Assembly: GCF_000012825.1 (NCBI RefSeq)
Contig: NC_009614.1
Coordinates: 2,108,001 to 2,172,000 of the forward strand
Source of the DNA: Phocaeicola vulgatus ATCC 8482
GTDB lineage: Bacteria; Bacteroidota; Bacteroidia; Bacteroidales; Bacteroidaceae
Reading direction: 5' to 3'
Length of the DNA stretch: 64,000 nucleotides
Part shown: positions 1-9,464 of the stretch, one piece after another
Layout of the letters: every line of letters starts with the position of its first letter
Numbering within the stretch: position 1 is the first letter of the stretch
Notes under the pieces: generated by a model
What the model was told of the DNA's origin: nothing
The model's input: the letters and a program-made list of their open reading frames with translations, nothing else
Databases searched by the model: none
Program-made: the position numbers and the translations under genes

Positions 1-1
1 A

Positions 2-574
2 GAGAAATTTGTAGCACGATTTTTAATTGTTACGGTAGGGATGGCCGCAGCCATTATAGTTGCCGCTTCATTGGCAGAGATTACGCGTTATCTTGTACTT
101 CCTTTGTTTAATTTGCCCGAGGCATTCCATCAATCAGTGTTGTACCATCTTCTTTCTATGGCTGCTATAGATGGAGAACAGGTATTTAGGGGATCGGGAT
201 CCGCTTTGAATATGTCCTACCAGAACTGGCTGGGTGAGCTGTGCGGATGGGCTTTCTTGGTGTGGTCACATTCACTTTATATTCTAGGGGGGAGTTATTG
301 GTACAAGAAACCTTTTTTCAAGACATTGGGTACATTGATGCTTATTTCTATTCTGTGTTCGGTCTTGTCAGTACATATCATATCATGGGTAGGCAATGAC
401 GGTATGCGTAGTTTCGCTGAATGGCTGGAAGCTAATTTCCAGTGGGTGACATTAAACAAGTTACTTTCCTTAGGGGTGGCGTTCTTCAGTGCATTCACCA
501 TGTTCAACTGGTGGCTGAGTTACCGGCTCTTTACCCGTTCACAAGTTATTAAACCCAAATTCCGTTTGCTATGA
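2..574 (+). CDS. C-terminal part of a multi-pass membrane protein, permease-like (5' end outside window)
   Basis: The reading frame is open from the first bases of the window, so this is the 3' part (about 190 residues) of a longer gene. Three or four hydrophobic stretches are visible, near the first residues, around 'WAFLVWSHSLYILGG', 'TLMLISILCSVLSVHI' and 'LLSLGVAFFSAFTMFNWWLSYRLF', so it is an inner-membrane protein. Its stop overlaps the ATG of the following GntR regulator (ATGA), which points to translational coupling. In Bacteroidetes this arrangement is typical of a GntR (YtrA-type) regulator with an ABC-2-like export permease, and that is the inferred role. No catalytic motif is visible in the part present, so the substrate is unknown. 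Confidence 0.6.
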   Translation, partial: EKFVARFLIVTVGMAAAIIVAASLAEITRYLVLPLFNLPEAFHQSVLYHLLSMAAIDGEQVFRGSGSALNMSYQNWLGELCGWAFLVWSHSLYILGGSYWYKKPFFKTLGTLMLISILCSVLSVHIISWVGNDGMRSFAEWLEANFQWVTLNKLLSLGVAFFSAFTMFNWWLSYRLFTRSQVIKPKFRLL

Positions 575-936
575 AATTTAAAGAAAGTAAATCCATTTAC
601 TTGCAGATAGCTGACCGGATATGTGATGAAATCCTGCAAGGACAATATACGGAAGAAGAGCGTATTCCATCGGTCAGAGAATACGCCGCCACAGTGGAGG
701 TGAATGCAAATACGGTGGTCCGCACGTATGATTACCTTCAGGGACAAGAGATCATTCACAATAAACGCGGCATTGGTTATTTTGTATCGGCAGGGGCTAA
801 AGACCGGATTATTGCTTTACGGAAAAATACATTCCTGCATGAAGACCTGCCTGAGTTTTTCAGACAAGTGAAGACATTGGATATTCCCATGAAGGAGATA
901 GAAAAAATGTATAAGGAATATCTGACTCAACAATGA
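571..936 (+). CDS. GntR family transcriptional regulator (YtrA-like, short)
   Basis: A 121-residue protein with an N-terminal winged helix-turn-helix of GntR type (about residues 5-75: 'SIYLQIADRICDEILQGQY', 'RIPSVREYAATVEVNANTVVRTYDYL') and only a short helical tail instead of a large effector domain. This size and build match the YtrA subfamily, which usually represses a neighbouring ABC transporter operon in the cytoplasm. It overlaps the upstream membrane gene by four bases, so the two are co-translated; autorepression of the operon is likely but inferred. A strong hairpin follows at 989-1023. Confidence 0.85.
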   Translation: MKFKESKSIYLQIADRICDEILQGQYTEEERIPSVREYAATVEVNANTVVRTYDYLQGQEIIHNKRGIGYFVSAGAKDRIIALRKNTFLHEDLPEFFRQVKTLDIPMKEIEKMYKEYLTQQ

Positions 937-988
937 CACAACACCAAGCACATCTACGACAACACATACACAACATCGGTTAGATAAA

Positions 989-1023
989 GAAATCCCGGCA
1001 GAGCGATGACTCGCCGGGATTTC
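989..1023. terminator. bidirectional terminator hairpin
   Basis: A perfect 11-bp stem (GAAATCCCGGC / GCCGGGATTTC) with a 13-nt loop lies between the convergent GntR and M28 peptidase genes, ending in T-rich sequence on the + strand and A-rich on the other side, so it can serve both directions. Confidence 0.8.
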
Positions 1024-1033
1024 TTATATCCGG

Positions 1034-2527
1034 TTACTTGTCTGCTATAAAAATTGTAGTCCAGTATAACCATTCGGTTGCAGCTCGGAGGATATCGGGA
1101 TTGATAGATTGGGTGTTATCTTTGGGATGATGGTAATAACCGCCTCCCAAGGCCCATAAGTCTATACATGGATAGCCGGCTTTCATAAAGACTGCACCGT
1201 CTGTGCGAGGGCGGGTCAGGAAATGAGTCTCACTAGTGAACAGACGTCGATGTACATACCTATCATTGGCTTTCTCTGATAGCTCAGCCAGTTCGGGGTA
1301 TTTATAGTGATAATTCGCTCCTAGCATCTCACCTACACCCACTTGTTCCAGATTCAGGATTGCTACCACTTTGTTTTGGGGCACAAGGGAATGGTTGGTG
1401 TAGTAGGTACTTCCGGTGAGTCCGGCCTCCTCGCCGTCCACACTCATAAAGATGATGCTGCGTTTCGGTTTTATCTTTGATTTTGCCAGTGCTTCGGCTA
1501 CTCCCAGCATGGCAGCGGAGGAAGAATTGTTGTCATTCGCTCCTTCAATTAGGAAAGGAATCATTCCTAAGTGGTCCAGATGGGCGGAAATGATTACATA
1601 TTCATTGCATAGTATAGGATCACTGCCTTTGATCATGCCCAAAATATTTTTTCCAGTAGCATTGGGATTATAGGTAGCATTCATTTTGATGTGGGCTCTC
1701 TTTCCGGTATGGAAAGAGGCAGGCTTCTGAGTCTTATAAATCTGCCGGATGGTTTCTTTATAGGTCTTGCCTGTTCCCCTGAAAATATCATTGACCACAG
1801 TGTCTGTAACATGACAATAGACAAATCCCGGATTATAGGGGGCATTCGGACCGGGAACCCATTTGTATAACAAGCCTGCCGCACCATGGGCTGCAGCGTT
1901 GTTCAGCTTGGTTTGGTGCAAAGTATGTTTGTACCACATGGCCAGTGAATCGGGGTTACGGCTTATATTGGGTGTTTCTCCCTCTACCAGCACAATCTTG
2001 CCTTTTACATCTATGTCTTTGTAATCATCATATCCTAATTCGGGTGCTGTAACGCCAAATCCGGCATATACCACATCGGCTGTCACTTCTCCGTTACTGG
2101 TCATTCCTCCGGCAAACCAACCATCTGCCCAAGGGTATGTCTTGGAGATCCATACAGTTTTTTTCTTGTCTTGGGTGACAGGAAATAGGATATCCATAGT
2201 GCTTCCCGGTTGTATCTCTACACAAGGGTGGGGGAATAGCTGTATGTAGGAACCATTCTCACCACGAGGTATTAGTTTCCACTCTTTAAAATATCCTTTT
2301 ACGATATCTACAGCTTTAGCCATTCCGGGCGAACCTGCGAGTCGTCCCTCCAAGGCCGGGTCTGAAAGTTGCTTTACATAACCGAAAATCTTTTCGGTAG
2401 TGATGTTACGATGCATGGCATCAAGGTACATTTCTTCATCAGTCATGGTAGCCGTTCTTCTTTGGGCGGATGAAGACAGGGAGCCCAATGCAAGAATTGC
2501 AGATAACAAGAGGAGTCCTTTTTTCAT
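1034..2527 (-). CDS. M28 family zinc metallopeptidase, secreted
   Basis: A 497-residue protein with an N-terminal signal peptide ('MKKGLLLLSAILALGSLSSSAQ'). A PA-like insert probably sits in the middle (around residues 140-260). The M28 core follows, with the metal-binding sequences 'SAHLDHLG', 'GANDNNSS' and 'DGEEAGLTGS' and a late 'GGGYYHHPKDN' that supplies the last histidine. The family comprises co-catalytic zinc aminopeptidases acting in the periplasm or outside the cell; the exact substrate cannot be told. It is a single gene, convergent with the GntR gene and divergent from the MATE pump. A weak -7-like box (TATCTTTA) lies at 2556-2563 on the minus strand. Confidence 0.85.
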   Translation of the reverse strand: MKKGLLLLSAILALGSLSSSAQRRTATMTDEEMYLDAMHRNITTEKIFGYVKQLSDPALEGRLAGSPGMAKAVDIVKGYFKEWKLIPRGENGSYIQLFPHPCVEIQPGSTMDILFPVTQDKKKTVWISKTYPWADGWFAGGMTSNGEVTADVVYAGFGVTAPELGYDDYKDIDVKGKIVLVEGETPNISRNPDSLAMWYKHTLHQTKLNNAAAHGAAGLLYKWVPGPNAPYNPGFVYCHVTDTVVNDIFRGTGKTYKETIRQIYKTQKPASFHTGKRAHIKMNATYNPNATGKNILGMIKGSDPILCNEYVIISAHLDHLGMIPFLIEGANDNNSSSAAMLGVAEALAKSKIKPKRSIIFMSVDGEEAGLTGSTYYTNHSLVPQNKVVAILNLEQVGVGEMLGANYHYKYPELAELSEKANDRYVHRRLFTSETHFLTRPRTDGAVFMKAGYPCIDLWALGGGYYHHPKDNTQSINPDILRAATEWLYWTTIFIADK

Positions 2528-2657
2528 GTTAATATGTTGATTTAAGATTCGGTTCTAAAGATAAAAAGAAAAGATCAGATTCCTGTTTATCTCCTTGTAA
2601 AAATCTTAAGTTCGTATTTCTTGATATAAATCAAACCGTTACATCGTGAAAAGTCTG

Positions 2658-2665
2658 TACCTTTG
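2658..2665 (+). promoter_or_regulatory. -7 box of the MATE gene (TACCTTTG)
   Basis: This matches the Bacteroides primary-sigma -7 consensus TAnnTTTG, 24 bases before the GTG start. No clear TTTG -33 box is seen at the expected spacing. Confidence 0.65.
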
Positions 2666-2689
2666 CACCCCGAAAATCAAGGGTAACAA

Positions 2690-4039
2690 GTGGACGTAAT
2701 TCAAGAACCGAGAAGTGTACGAAAGAACCTTGCCAGACTGGCGGTTCCTATTTTCATTGAAACATTGCTGATTATGATGCTGGGCGCGGTAGATACCGTG
2801 ATGCTGAGTCAGTATTCAGACAATAGTGTGGCTGCCGTCGGGGTGGTCAACCAGCTCATCATGTTTGCTTTCCTGATATTCGAGGTGATTAATATAGGAA
2901 CTTCCGTACTCTGTTCGCAATATTTGGGAGCAAGAATGCACAAGAATATGGTGCAGGTGGTGGGAGTATCATTGATACTCAATTTGGTGTTCGGCCTGTT
3001 TGTCAGTGCTATTCTGCATTACGGAGCCACTTCTCTGCTATCTATGATGGGACTTCGTCCCGAACTGATGGAATATGGAGTGAGTTACATGAAGATAGTA
3101 GGGGCATTCGCTTTTTTTCAAGCCATATCTCTGACTATTTCTGCCTCTTTGCGTAGTGCTAACAAAGCGGTTTATCCCATGATGGTAACGGTAGTTGTGA
3201 ATATTCTGAATATCATCGGTAACTATTCGCTGATTTTCGGTAAGTTCGGCATGCCGGCTTTGGGAGTGGAAGGTGCGGCTATCTCTACAGCATTTGCCCG
3301 AGGGGTATCTATGGTGATACTTTTTGTAATTCTTTTCCGCAAGCATATTCCCAGATTTCCGTTATCCTATTTTTGCCCCTTCCCGTTTGTCGAGCTGAAA
3401 AACCTGTTGAAAATCGGAGTCCCCTCGGCCGGAGAAAATATGTCCTACAGTTTCTCTCAGGTAGTATTGACCTATTTTATTAATATGTTGGGGAATGAAG
3501 CGCTGGCTACCCGTACCTATGTGGTGAATATAGTGATGTTCGTTTATTTGTTTGCTATTGCCATGGCACAAGGCGGAGCCATCTGTATCGGACATCTGGT
3601 AGGTGAAAGGAAAATTCATGCTGCCTATCTGTTAGGCAAATATGTGATGCGTATTTCTATTTTGGTTTCTTTGGTTTTATCCTGTATCTGGGCTTTGATG
3701 GGGCATACCTTGTTTAGCTGGTTGACAGATAATCCGGAAATTATCCGTCTGGGTACTATTATCCTGTTTATTGATGTGATTTTGGAAGTGGGACGGGCTA
3801 TTAATATTTATGCGACGAATGCTTTACGTGCAACGGGTGATGTAAATTATCCGTTTTATGTAGGATTTGTTGTTCAGTGGAGTGTTGCCGTAGGTTGTGG
3901 TTTCTTGTTCGGCATTCATTGGGGATGGGGATTGGTAGGTATGTGGTGTGCGTTTGTGCTGGATGAAAATCTTCGTGGTATTATCTTTGTACAGCGTTGG
4001 AACAGTCTGAAATGGACTAAAAAGGGATTTGTGAAATAA
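2690..4039 (+). CDS. MATE family efflux transporter
   Basis: A 449-residue, very hydrophobic protein with about twelve predicted membrane segments. Its start resembles MATE proteins ('LAVPIFIETLLIMMLGAVDTVMLSQYSDNSVAAVGV'-type first helices), and the second half repeats the same fold ('IGVPSAGENMSYSFSQVV'). MATE carriers export drugs or metabolites by sodium or proton antiport across the inner membrane; the substrate is not predictable here. The start is GTG at 2690, chosen because the -7 box lies just upstream and no in-frame ATG occurs before the first helix. It is a single gene ahead of purB, which has its own promoter. Confidence 0.88.
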   Translation: MDVIQEPRSVRKNLARLAVPIFIETLLIMMLGAVDTVMLSQYSDNSVAAVGVVNQLIMFAFLIFEVINIGTSVLCSQYLGARMHKNMVQVVGVSLILNLVFGLFVSAILHYGATSLLSMMGLRPELMEYGVSYMKIVGAFAFFQAISLTISASLRSANKAVYPMMVTVVVNILNIIGNYSLIFGKFGMPALGVEGAAISTAFARGVSMVILFVILFRKHIPRFPLSYFCPFPFVELKNLLKIGVPSAGENMSYSFSQVVLTYFINMLGNEALATRTYVVNIVMFVYLFAIAMAQGGAICIGHLVGERKIHAAYLLGKYVMRISILVSLVLSCIWALMGHTLFSWLTDNPEIIRLGTIILFIDVILEVGRAINIYATNALRATGDVNYPFYVGFVVQWSVAVGCGFLFGIHWGWGLVGMWCAFVLDENLRGIIFVQRWNSLKWTKKGFVK

Positions 4040-4096
4040 ATCTTCATTTTCGCAAACTTTATGCATCTTCAGGCCGTTAAACTCAAGAAAAAGAAT

Positions 4097-4104
4097 TAAT
4101 TTTG
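4097..4104 (+). promoter_or_regulatory. -7 box of purB (TAATTTTG)
   Basis: TAATTTTG followed by C, 28 bases before the purB ATG, matches the Bacteroides -7 consensus. No good -33 box is visible. Confidence 0.6.
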
Positions 4105-4132
4105 CAGTCTGATAATTATCAAAGAATATAAT

Positions 4133-5479
4133 ATGGAGCTCGATTTACTCACGGCAATATCACCTATTGACGGTCGATACAGAGGAAAAGCGGGAGCTTT
4201 GGCCTCTTATTTTTCTGAATTTGCACTCATCAAGTACCGTGTGCAGGTAGAAATTGAATACTTTATCACTCTGTGTGAACTACCGTTGCCACAGCTGAAA
4301 AGCTTTGATCATGCACGTTTTGATGCATTGCGCGCTATTTATAAGAATTTTTCAGAAGCTGACGCACAGCGTATTAAAGAGATAGAAAGTGTAACAAACC
4401 ACGATGTAAAGGCTGTAGAATATTTCATCAAAGAAGAATTCGATAAGTTGGGCGGAATGGAGGAATACAAGGAATTCATTCATTTCGGATTGACATCACA
4501 GGACATAAACAATACTTCTGTACCTTTGTCTATAAAGGAGGCATTGGAACAAGTGTACTATCCGCAAATTGAAGAGCTGATTGCTCAGTTGACTACATAC
4601 GCTGAAGAATGGGCAAATATCCCTATGTTGGCAAAAACACATGGGCAGCCTGCTTCTCCTACTCGCCTGGGTAAAGAAATCATGGTTTTCGTTTATCGTC
4701 TGAATCGTCAGCTGGCTGTATTGAAAGCTTGTCCTGTCACGGCTAAATTCGGTGGTGCGACGGGTAATTACAATGCACATCATGTAGCTTATCCCGAATA
4801 TGACTGGAAAGCATTCGGAAATCAGTTCGTGGCAGAGAAGCTGGGGTTGGAACGTGAGGAATATACTACTCAGATTTCTAATTATGATAATCTGGGAGCC
4901 ATCTTTGATGCCATGAAGCGCATCAATACCATTATGATTGACATGAACCGCGACTTTTGGCAGTACATCTCTATGGAGTACTTCAAACAGAAGATTAAAG
5001 CGGGCGAAGTCGGTTCCAGCGCTATGCCGCACAAAGTAAACCCCATCGACTTCGAAAATGCTGAAGGTAATCTAGGTATGGCAAACGCTATTTTGGAGCA
5101 CCTTTCTTCTAAGTTGCCTGTTTCCCGCTTGCAACGTGACTTGACAGACTCTACTGTGTTGCGTAACGTCGGTGTACCTTTCGGTCACATTGTGATTGCT
5201 ATCCAAAGTTCGTTGAAAGGTCTGCGTAAACTGTTGCTGAATGAGAAAGCAATCTATGCCGACTTGGATAATTGTTGGAGTGTGGTGGCGGAAGCTATCC
5301 AGACTATTTTGCGCCGCGAAGCCTATCCTCATCCGTATGAGGCATTGAAAGCTTTGACCCGTACAAACCAAGCTATCACAGAAGGGGCTATTAAAGAATT
5401 CATAGAAACACTAAATGTAAGCGAAGATATTAAAAAGGAACTGCGAGTGATTACACCGCATAATTATACAGGTATTTAA
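4133..5479 (+). CDS. purB: adenylosuccinate lyase
   Basis: A 448-residue enzyme of the fumarase/aspartase superfamily. It cleaves adenylosuccinate to AMP and fumarate and SAICAR to AICAR in purine synthesis, in the cytoplasm as a homotetramer. The superfamily signature is clear ('GSSAMPHKVNPI', with the catalytic serine loop), as are 'TSQDINNTS' and 'KTHGQPASPT' that supply active-site residues. Length and the start 'MELDLLTAISPIDGRYRGK' are typical of the family. It has its own promoter and is followed by a short GC-rich hairpin (5510-5521) before the pseudouridine synthase gene. Confidence 0.97.
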   Translation: MELDLLTAISPIDGRYRGKAGALASYFSEFALIKYRVQVEIEYFITLCELPLPQLKSFDHARFDALRAIYKNFSEADAQRIKEIESVTNHDVKAVEYFIKEEFDKLGGMEEYKEFIHFGLTSQDINNTSVPLSIKEALEQVYYPQIEELIAQLTTYAEEWANIPMLAKTHGQPASPTRLGKEIMVFVYRLNRQLAVLKACPVTAKFGGATGNYNAHHVAYPEYDWKAFGNQFVAEKLGLEREEYTTQISNYDNLGAIFDAMKRINTIMIDMNRDFWQYISMEYFKQKIKAGEVGSSAMPHKVNPIDFENAEGNLGMANAILEHLSSKLPVSRLQRDLTDSTVLRNVGVPFGHIVIAIQSSLKGLRKLLLNEKAIYADLDNCWSVVAEAIQTILRREAYPHPYEALKALTRTNQAITEGAIKEFIETLNVSEDIKKELRVITPHNYTGI

Positions 5480-5554
5480 AAAATAGTTAGTTGGATTTTA
5501 ATCAAAAAAGCCCGAGAGGGCGTTATACATTAATTAATAAACAAAAGGAAAACC

Positions 5555-7021
5555 ATGAGTACAGAAAATGAAAGCAGACAAGAAGGTGCTGCAAACGAAG
5601 AAAACCAGAATGTAAGCCGTGATGGTGGTTATAAGTCTTATAACAGAGACAGTAATTACAACAGATACAACAACGACGGCGAACAGCGTCCTTATCGTCC
5701 TCGTACGAACAGCTATAATCGCGAAGGTGGCGACCGTCCTTACCGTTCTTCTTATAACAACGGTGACCGTCCTTCCTATAATCGCTATAATAATAATGGT
5801 GACCGTCCGCAACGTCCCCGCTTTAATCCTAACAGTGAGGATGGAGGAGAACAACGTTCATACCGTCCTCGTACAAATTATAATCGTGAAGGTGGTGAGC
5901 AGCGTCCATATACTCCGCGCCCTCGTTTCAATAATGGTGAGGAAGGTGGTGACCGTCAATACCGTCCCCGTACAAACTATAATCGCGAAGGTGGTGAGCA
6001 GCGTCCTTATACTCCGCGTCCCCGCACCGGAGGATATAATCGCGAAGGTGGCGAGCAGCGTCCATATACTCCGCGTCCCCGTTTTAACAGCGGTGAAGGT
6101 GGTGAACAGCGTTCTTACACTCCGCGTCCTCGTACCGGCGGTTATAATCAAGGCGGCGACCGTCCTTATCGTCCTCGTACCGGTGGTTATCAAGGTGGTG
6201 GATACAATCGTCCCTATCGCCCCCGTACGGCTGATTATAACCCGAATGCAAAGTATAGTCTGAAGAAACAGATTGAATATAAAGATATATTGACCGATCC
6301 AAATGAGCCGATTCGTCTGAACAAGTTCTTGGCTAATGCAGGTATATGTTCCCGTCGTGAGGCTGATGAGTTTATTACAGCAGGTGTAGTCAGTGTAAAT
6401 GGTGAAGTGGTAACCGAATTAGGTACTAAGATCAAGCGTACTGACGAAGTGAAGTTCCATGACGAACCGGTAAGTATTGAACGCAAAACTTATATTTTGT
6501 TGAATAAACCGAAGGATTGTGTGACTACTTCTGATGATCCTCAGGAACGTAAGACTGTAATGGATTTTGTGAAAGGTGCTTGTAAGGAGCGTATTTATCC
6601 AGTTGGGCGTTTGGATCGTAATACTACCGGTGTATTACTGTTAACTAACGATGGTGATTTGGCTTCCAAGCTGACTCATCCTAAGTATTTGAAGAAGAAG
6701 ATTTATCATGTATATTGTGATAAGAATGTAACCAAGGCAGATCTTGACCAGATTGCAGCAGGTGTGACATTGGATGATGGAGAGATCCATGCAGATGCCA
6801 TCAGCTATGCATCGGAAACAGACAAGTCACAAGTCGGTATTGAAATCCATTCCGGAAAGAACCGTATTGTGCGTCGTATTTTTGAATCCTTGGGATATAA
6901 GGTAATCAAGCTGGACCGCGTTTATTTTGCTGGCCTGACTAAAAAAGGTTTGCGTCGCGGTGACTGGCGTTACCTGACGGAACAAGAAGTGAACATGCTC
7001 CGCATGGGCTCATTTGAATAA
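5555..7021 (+). CDS. RsuA/RluB-type 23S rRNA pseudouridine synthase with long repetitive N-terminal extension
   Basis: A 488-residue protein in two parts. Residues 1-240 are low-complexity, rich in Arg, Tyr, Asn, Gly and Pro, built from repeats such as 'REGGEQRPYTPRPR'. Residues about 253-300 form an S4 RNA-binding domain ('RLNKFLANAGICSRREADEF'), followed by a pseudouridine synthase domain with the catalytic aspartate at residue 354 in 'GRLDRNTTG'. The enzyme isomerises a specific uridine in rRNA; RluB (23S U2605-type site) is the closest guess. The extension is basic and disordered, likely an extra RNA-binding tail, by analogy with RGG/YRP-rich regions; this is inference. asnS follows after 22 bases, probably in the same operon. 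Confidence 0.9.
   Translation: MSTENESRQEGAANEENQNVSRDGGYKSYNRDSNYNRYNNDGEQRPYRPRTNSYNREGGDRPYRSSYNNGDRPSYNRYNNNGDRPQRPRFNPNSEDGGEQRSYRPRTNYNREGGEQRPYTPRPRFNNGEEGGDRQYRPRTNYNREGGEQRPYTPRPRTGGYNREGGEQRPYTPRPRFNSGEGGEQRSYTPRPRTGGYNQGGDRPYRPRTGGYQGGGYNRPYRPRTADYNPNAKYSLKKQIEYKDILTDPNEPIRLNKFLANAGICSRREADEFITAGVVSVNGEVVTELGTKIKRTDEVKFHDEPVSIERKTYILLNKPKDCVTTSDDPQERKTVMDFVKGACKERIYPVGRLDRNTTGVLLLTNDGDLASKLTHPKYLKKKIYHVYCDKNVTKADLDQIAAGVTLDDGEIHADAISYASETDKSQVGIEIHSGKNRIVRRIFESLGYKVIKLDRVYFAGLTKKGLRRGDWRYLTEQEVNMLRMGSFE
5685..6226 (+). repeat. in-frame degenerate tandem repeats coding for RPYTPRPRT-x-YNREGGEQ units
   Basis: The stretch carries many near-identical in-frame units around 'CGTCCTTATACTCCGCG' and 'TATAATCGCGAAGGTGG', each 36-54 bases long. 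They code for repeats of Arg-Pro-Tyr, Pro-Arg-Pro-Arg, Tyr-Asn-Arg-Glu-Gly-Gly-Glu-Gln. Such DNA can change copy number by slippage, so tail length may vary between strains. The repeats also create several spurious long open frames on the other frames and strand. Confidence 0.85.
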
Positions 7022-7043
7022 TAAACAATAAAGAGACAAAACA

Positions 7044-8447
7044 ATGGAAAAAATTAGTAGAACAAAGATTGTTGACTTGCTGAAGCGCCGTGATTTTGGT
7101 GCGATGGTCAATGTAAAAGGTTGGGTTCGTACCCGCCGCGGTAGCAAACAGGTAAATTTTATCGCCCTGAATGACGGTTCTACAATAAATAATGTGCAGA
7201 TTGTTGTTGATTTGGCAAACTTTGACGAAGAAATGTTGAAGCAGATCACCACCGGTGCATGTATCAGTGTGAACGGTGAGTTGACCGAATCCATTGGCTC
7301 TGGTCAGGCTGCCGAAGTTCAAGCGCGTGGAATCGAAGTATTAGGTACTTGTGATAATACTTATCCGTTACAGAAGAAAGGTCATACGATGGAGTTTCTT
7401 CGTGAGATCGCTCATTTGCGTCCCCGTACCAATACATTTGGAGCTGTATTCCGCATCCGCCACAACATGGCTATCGCTATCCATAAGTTCTTCCATGAAC
7501 GTGGTTTCTTCTATTTTCATACACCTATTATCACAGCATCCGATTGTGAAGGTGCGGGACAGATGTTCCAGGTTACTACCAAGAATCTTTATGATTTGAA
7601 GAAAGATGAAAACGGAGCGATTATTTATGATGATGATTTCTTTGGCAAACAAGCCAGTTTGACGGTTTCCGGACAGTTGGAAGGTGAATTGGCTGCTACT
7701 GCTTTGGGGGCTATTTATACATTTGGACCTACATTCCGTGCGGAGAACTCCAATACGCCGCGTCACTTGGCCGAGTTTTGGATGATTGAACCTGAGGTTG
7801 CGTTCAATGATATTACTGATAATATGGATTTGGCCGAAGACTTTATTAAATATTGTGTACAGTGGGCGCTTGACAACTGCTATGATGATGTGAAGTTCTT
7901 GAACGATATGTTCGATAAAGGATTGATAGAACGTTTGCAGGGCGTGCTGAAGGAAGAATTTGTCCGTCTGCCTTATACGGAAGGTATCAAGATACTGGAG
8001 GAAGCTGTAGTAAAAGGTCATAAATTTGAATTCCCGGTATATTGGGGAGTAGACTTAGCCTCTGAACATGAACGTTATTTGGTGGAAGAGCACTTTAAAC
8101 GTCCTGTAATCCTGACAGACTATCCGAAAGAAATCAAGGCATTCTATATGAAGCAGAATGAGGATGGCAAGACGGTGCGTGCAATGGATGTATTATTCCC
8201 GAAGATTGGCGAAATAATAGGTGGTTCTGAACGTGAGGCTGATTATGACAAATTGATGACCCGCATTCAGGAACTGGGAATTCCGATGAAGGATATGTGG
8301 TGGTATCTGGATACCCGCAAGTTTGGTTCATGTCCTCATTCTGGTTTTGGACTTGGTTTTGAACGGTTGTTGCTGTTTGTTACCGGTATGACCAATATTC
8401 GTGATGTGATACCTTTCCCACGTACTCCGCGCAATGCTGAATTCTAA
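7044..8447 (+). CDS. asnS: asparaginyl-tRNA synthetase
   Basis: A 467-residue class IIb aminoacyl-tRNA synthetase that charges tRNA-Asn with asparagine. An N-terminal OB-fold anticodon-binding domain (residues about 15-110, '[23 protein letters not shown]') is followed by the class II catalytic core with motif 2 ('[22 protein letters not shown]') and motif 3 ('[29 protein letters not shown]'). Length and ends match bacterial AsnRS. It lies 22 bases downstream of the pseudouridine synthase gene and ends at a strong terminator. Confidence 0.97.
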   Translation: MEKISRTKIVDLLKRRDFGAMVNVKGWVRTRRGSKQVNFIALNDGSTINNVQIVVDLANFDEEMLKQITTGACISVNGELTESIGSGQAAEVQARGIEVLGTCDNTYPLQKKGHTMEFLREIAHLRPRTNTFGAVFRIRHNMAIAIHKFFHERGFFYFHTPIITASDCEGAGQMFQVTTKNLYDLKKDENGAIIYDDDFFGKQASLTVSGQLEGELAATALGAIYTFGPTFRAENSNTPRHLAEFWMIEPEVAFNDITDNMDLAEDFIKYCVQWALDNCYDDVKFLNDMFDKGLIERLQGVLKEEFVRLPYTEGIKILEEAVVKGHKFEFPVYWGVDLASEHERYLVEEHFKRPVILTDYPKEIKAFYMKQNEDGKTVRAMDVLFPKIGEIIGGSEREADYDKLMTRIQELGIPMKDMWWYLDTRKFGSCPHSGFGLGFERLLLFVTGMTNIRDVIPFPRTPRNAEF

Positions 8448-8470
8448 TTGTAGGAAATAATAATTCAAAA

Positions 8471-8507
8471 AATCCTGCCCTATAACATAGAGCAGGATTT
8501 TTTTTGT
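8471..8507 (+). terminator. intrinsic terminator after asnS
   Basis: An 8-bp stem (AATCCTGC / GCAGGATT) with a 13-nt loop is followed by a run of T residues. Confidence 0.85.
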
Positions 8508-8558
8508 GTTTAACTGTAAAAAAGTTATTTGAAAAGCAGAAAGTTTGAAAAATTTTTC

Positions 8559-8566
8559 TAATTTTG
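8559..8566 (+). promoter_or_regulatory. -7 box (TAATTTTG) of the DUF4488 gene
   Basis: It matches TAnnTTTG, 43 bases before the ATG; no well-spaced -33 box is seen. Confidence 0.5.
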
Positions 8567-8609
8567 TTGTATCCACATAACGCAATTTGTTAACTAAATA
8601 TATACAGCT

Positions 8610-9104
8610 ATGAAACGGAAAAAATTATTCCTACTGATGATAGCATTCTTGCTAATCGGTACTTCGCGTGTAGTGGGACAGGAAAAATCGGATGCAGCCC
8701 CTGTCAATTTGAAAGGGATTTGGCAGATGTGCTTTTATGTATCAGGTACTCCTCAGGTGCCGGGTGAGTTGAAACCAAGTAATTCTTTTAAAATTTTGTC
8801 TGATGACGGCAAGTTTACCAATATGACCATGATTCCTAATCATGGAGCCATTATTATTGGTTCCGGTACCTATCGGCAGACTGCTCCTAATGCTTATACA
8901 GAGCATGTGGAGAAAAATCTGCATCTTCCACAATTGGTAGGTGTGGATAACATTTTGGAATTTGAGATGAAGGGGGGCGATGTCATGGTACTGAAGTTTT
9001 TTGTGAAAACGGATAAGGATGGAAATGAAATCAATTCCTGGTATTATGAAACTTGGAAACGGGTGAAAATGCCTCCTGTTTATCCAAAGGATTTGGTCAG
9101 ATAA
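8610..9104 (+). CDS. DUF4488 domain protein, exported, function unknown
   Basis: A 164-residue protein with an N-terminal signal peptide ('MKRKKLFLLMIAFLLIGTSRVVGQ'). The mature part begins with 'LKGIWQMCFYVSG' and ends with 'WYYETWKRV', and is rich in beta strands with a lipocalin-like look. I recognise it as the Bacteroidetes family DUF4488, whose members are small exported proteins without a known role. It is a single gene flanked by the asnS terminator and a 9113-9130 palindrome. No catalytic residues can be named. Confidence 0.75.
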   Translation: MKRKKLFLLMIAFLLIGTSRVVGQEKSDAAPVNLKGIWQMCFYVSGTPQVPGELKPSNSFKILSDDGKFTNMTMIPNHGAIIIGSGTYRQTAPNAYTEHVEKNLHLPQLVGVDNILEFEMKGGDVMVLKFFVKTDKDGNEINSWYYETWKRVKMPPVYPKDLVR

Positions 9105-9112
9105 GTTTGAAT

Positions 9113-9130
9113 CTTTGTTTATAAACAAAG
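9113..9130. other. 18-bp perfect palindrome downstream of the DUF4488 gene
   Basis: CTTTGTTTATAAACAAAG starts nine bases after the stop codon. It lacks a T-run, so it is a weak terminator candidate or an mRNA 3' end structure. The 360 bases from 9105 to 9464 hold nothing else clear except the promoter box at 9426-9433. Confidence 0.5.
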
Positions 9131-9425
9131 GATAGTCATTGGGGAGGGGCTGCTCTTTCATTTTTTGAAAGCGTGGTCCCTATCTATATGGTGGGATATG
9201 TGTCTTGTTTATATGATTACTTGTTTGGATACTTAAATGAAAGGTGTCTATGTATTAATTGTTTCCAATAAAATGATGTAGTGAGTAACTGTTACCTGTT
9301 TGCAGGTTGCTTAAATATACGGTAAAATTCCTGTAATCTCTTCTTAATTTGCACAGAATTTCAAAAAATGTGCTATTCTTCATCACTTTTATGCCTTTTC
9401 GAGAACAAAAATTGGAAATAATCGT

Positions 9426-9433
9426 TAACTTTG
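9426..9433 (+). promoter_or_regulatory. -7 box (TAACTTTG) of the zeta-like kinase operon
   Basis: It matches TAnnTTTG, 31 bases before the ATG. An unusually good Shine-Dalgarno for this phylum, AAGGAG at 9455-9460, follows and fixes the start at 9465. Confidence 0.6.
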
Positions 9434-9464
9434 TCGCCAATAACAGAAATAGAAAAGGAGATTA

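Noticed and set aside
5619..6263. Long open frames in other frames and on the minus strand over the pseudouridine synthase repeats
   Set aside because: They arise from the repeat composition; translations are simple Val/Ile/Thr runs and the true frame continues into a recognised enzyme.
9255..9440. A 61-codon minus-strand frame before the zeta-like kinase
   Set aside because: No promoter or ribosome site, no recognisable domain, and it overlaps the kinase promoter.
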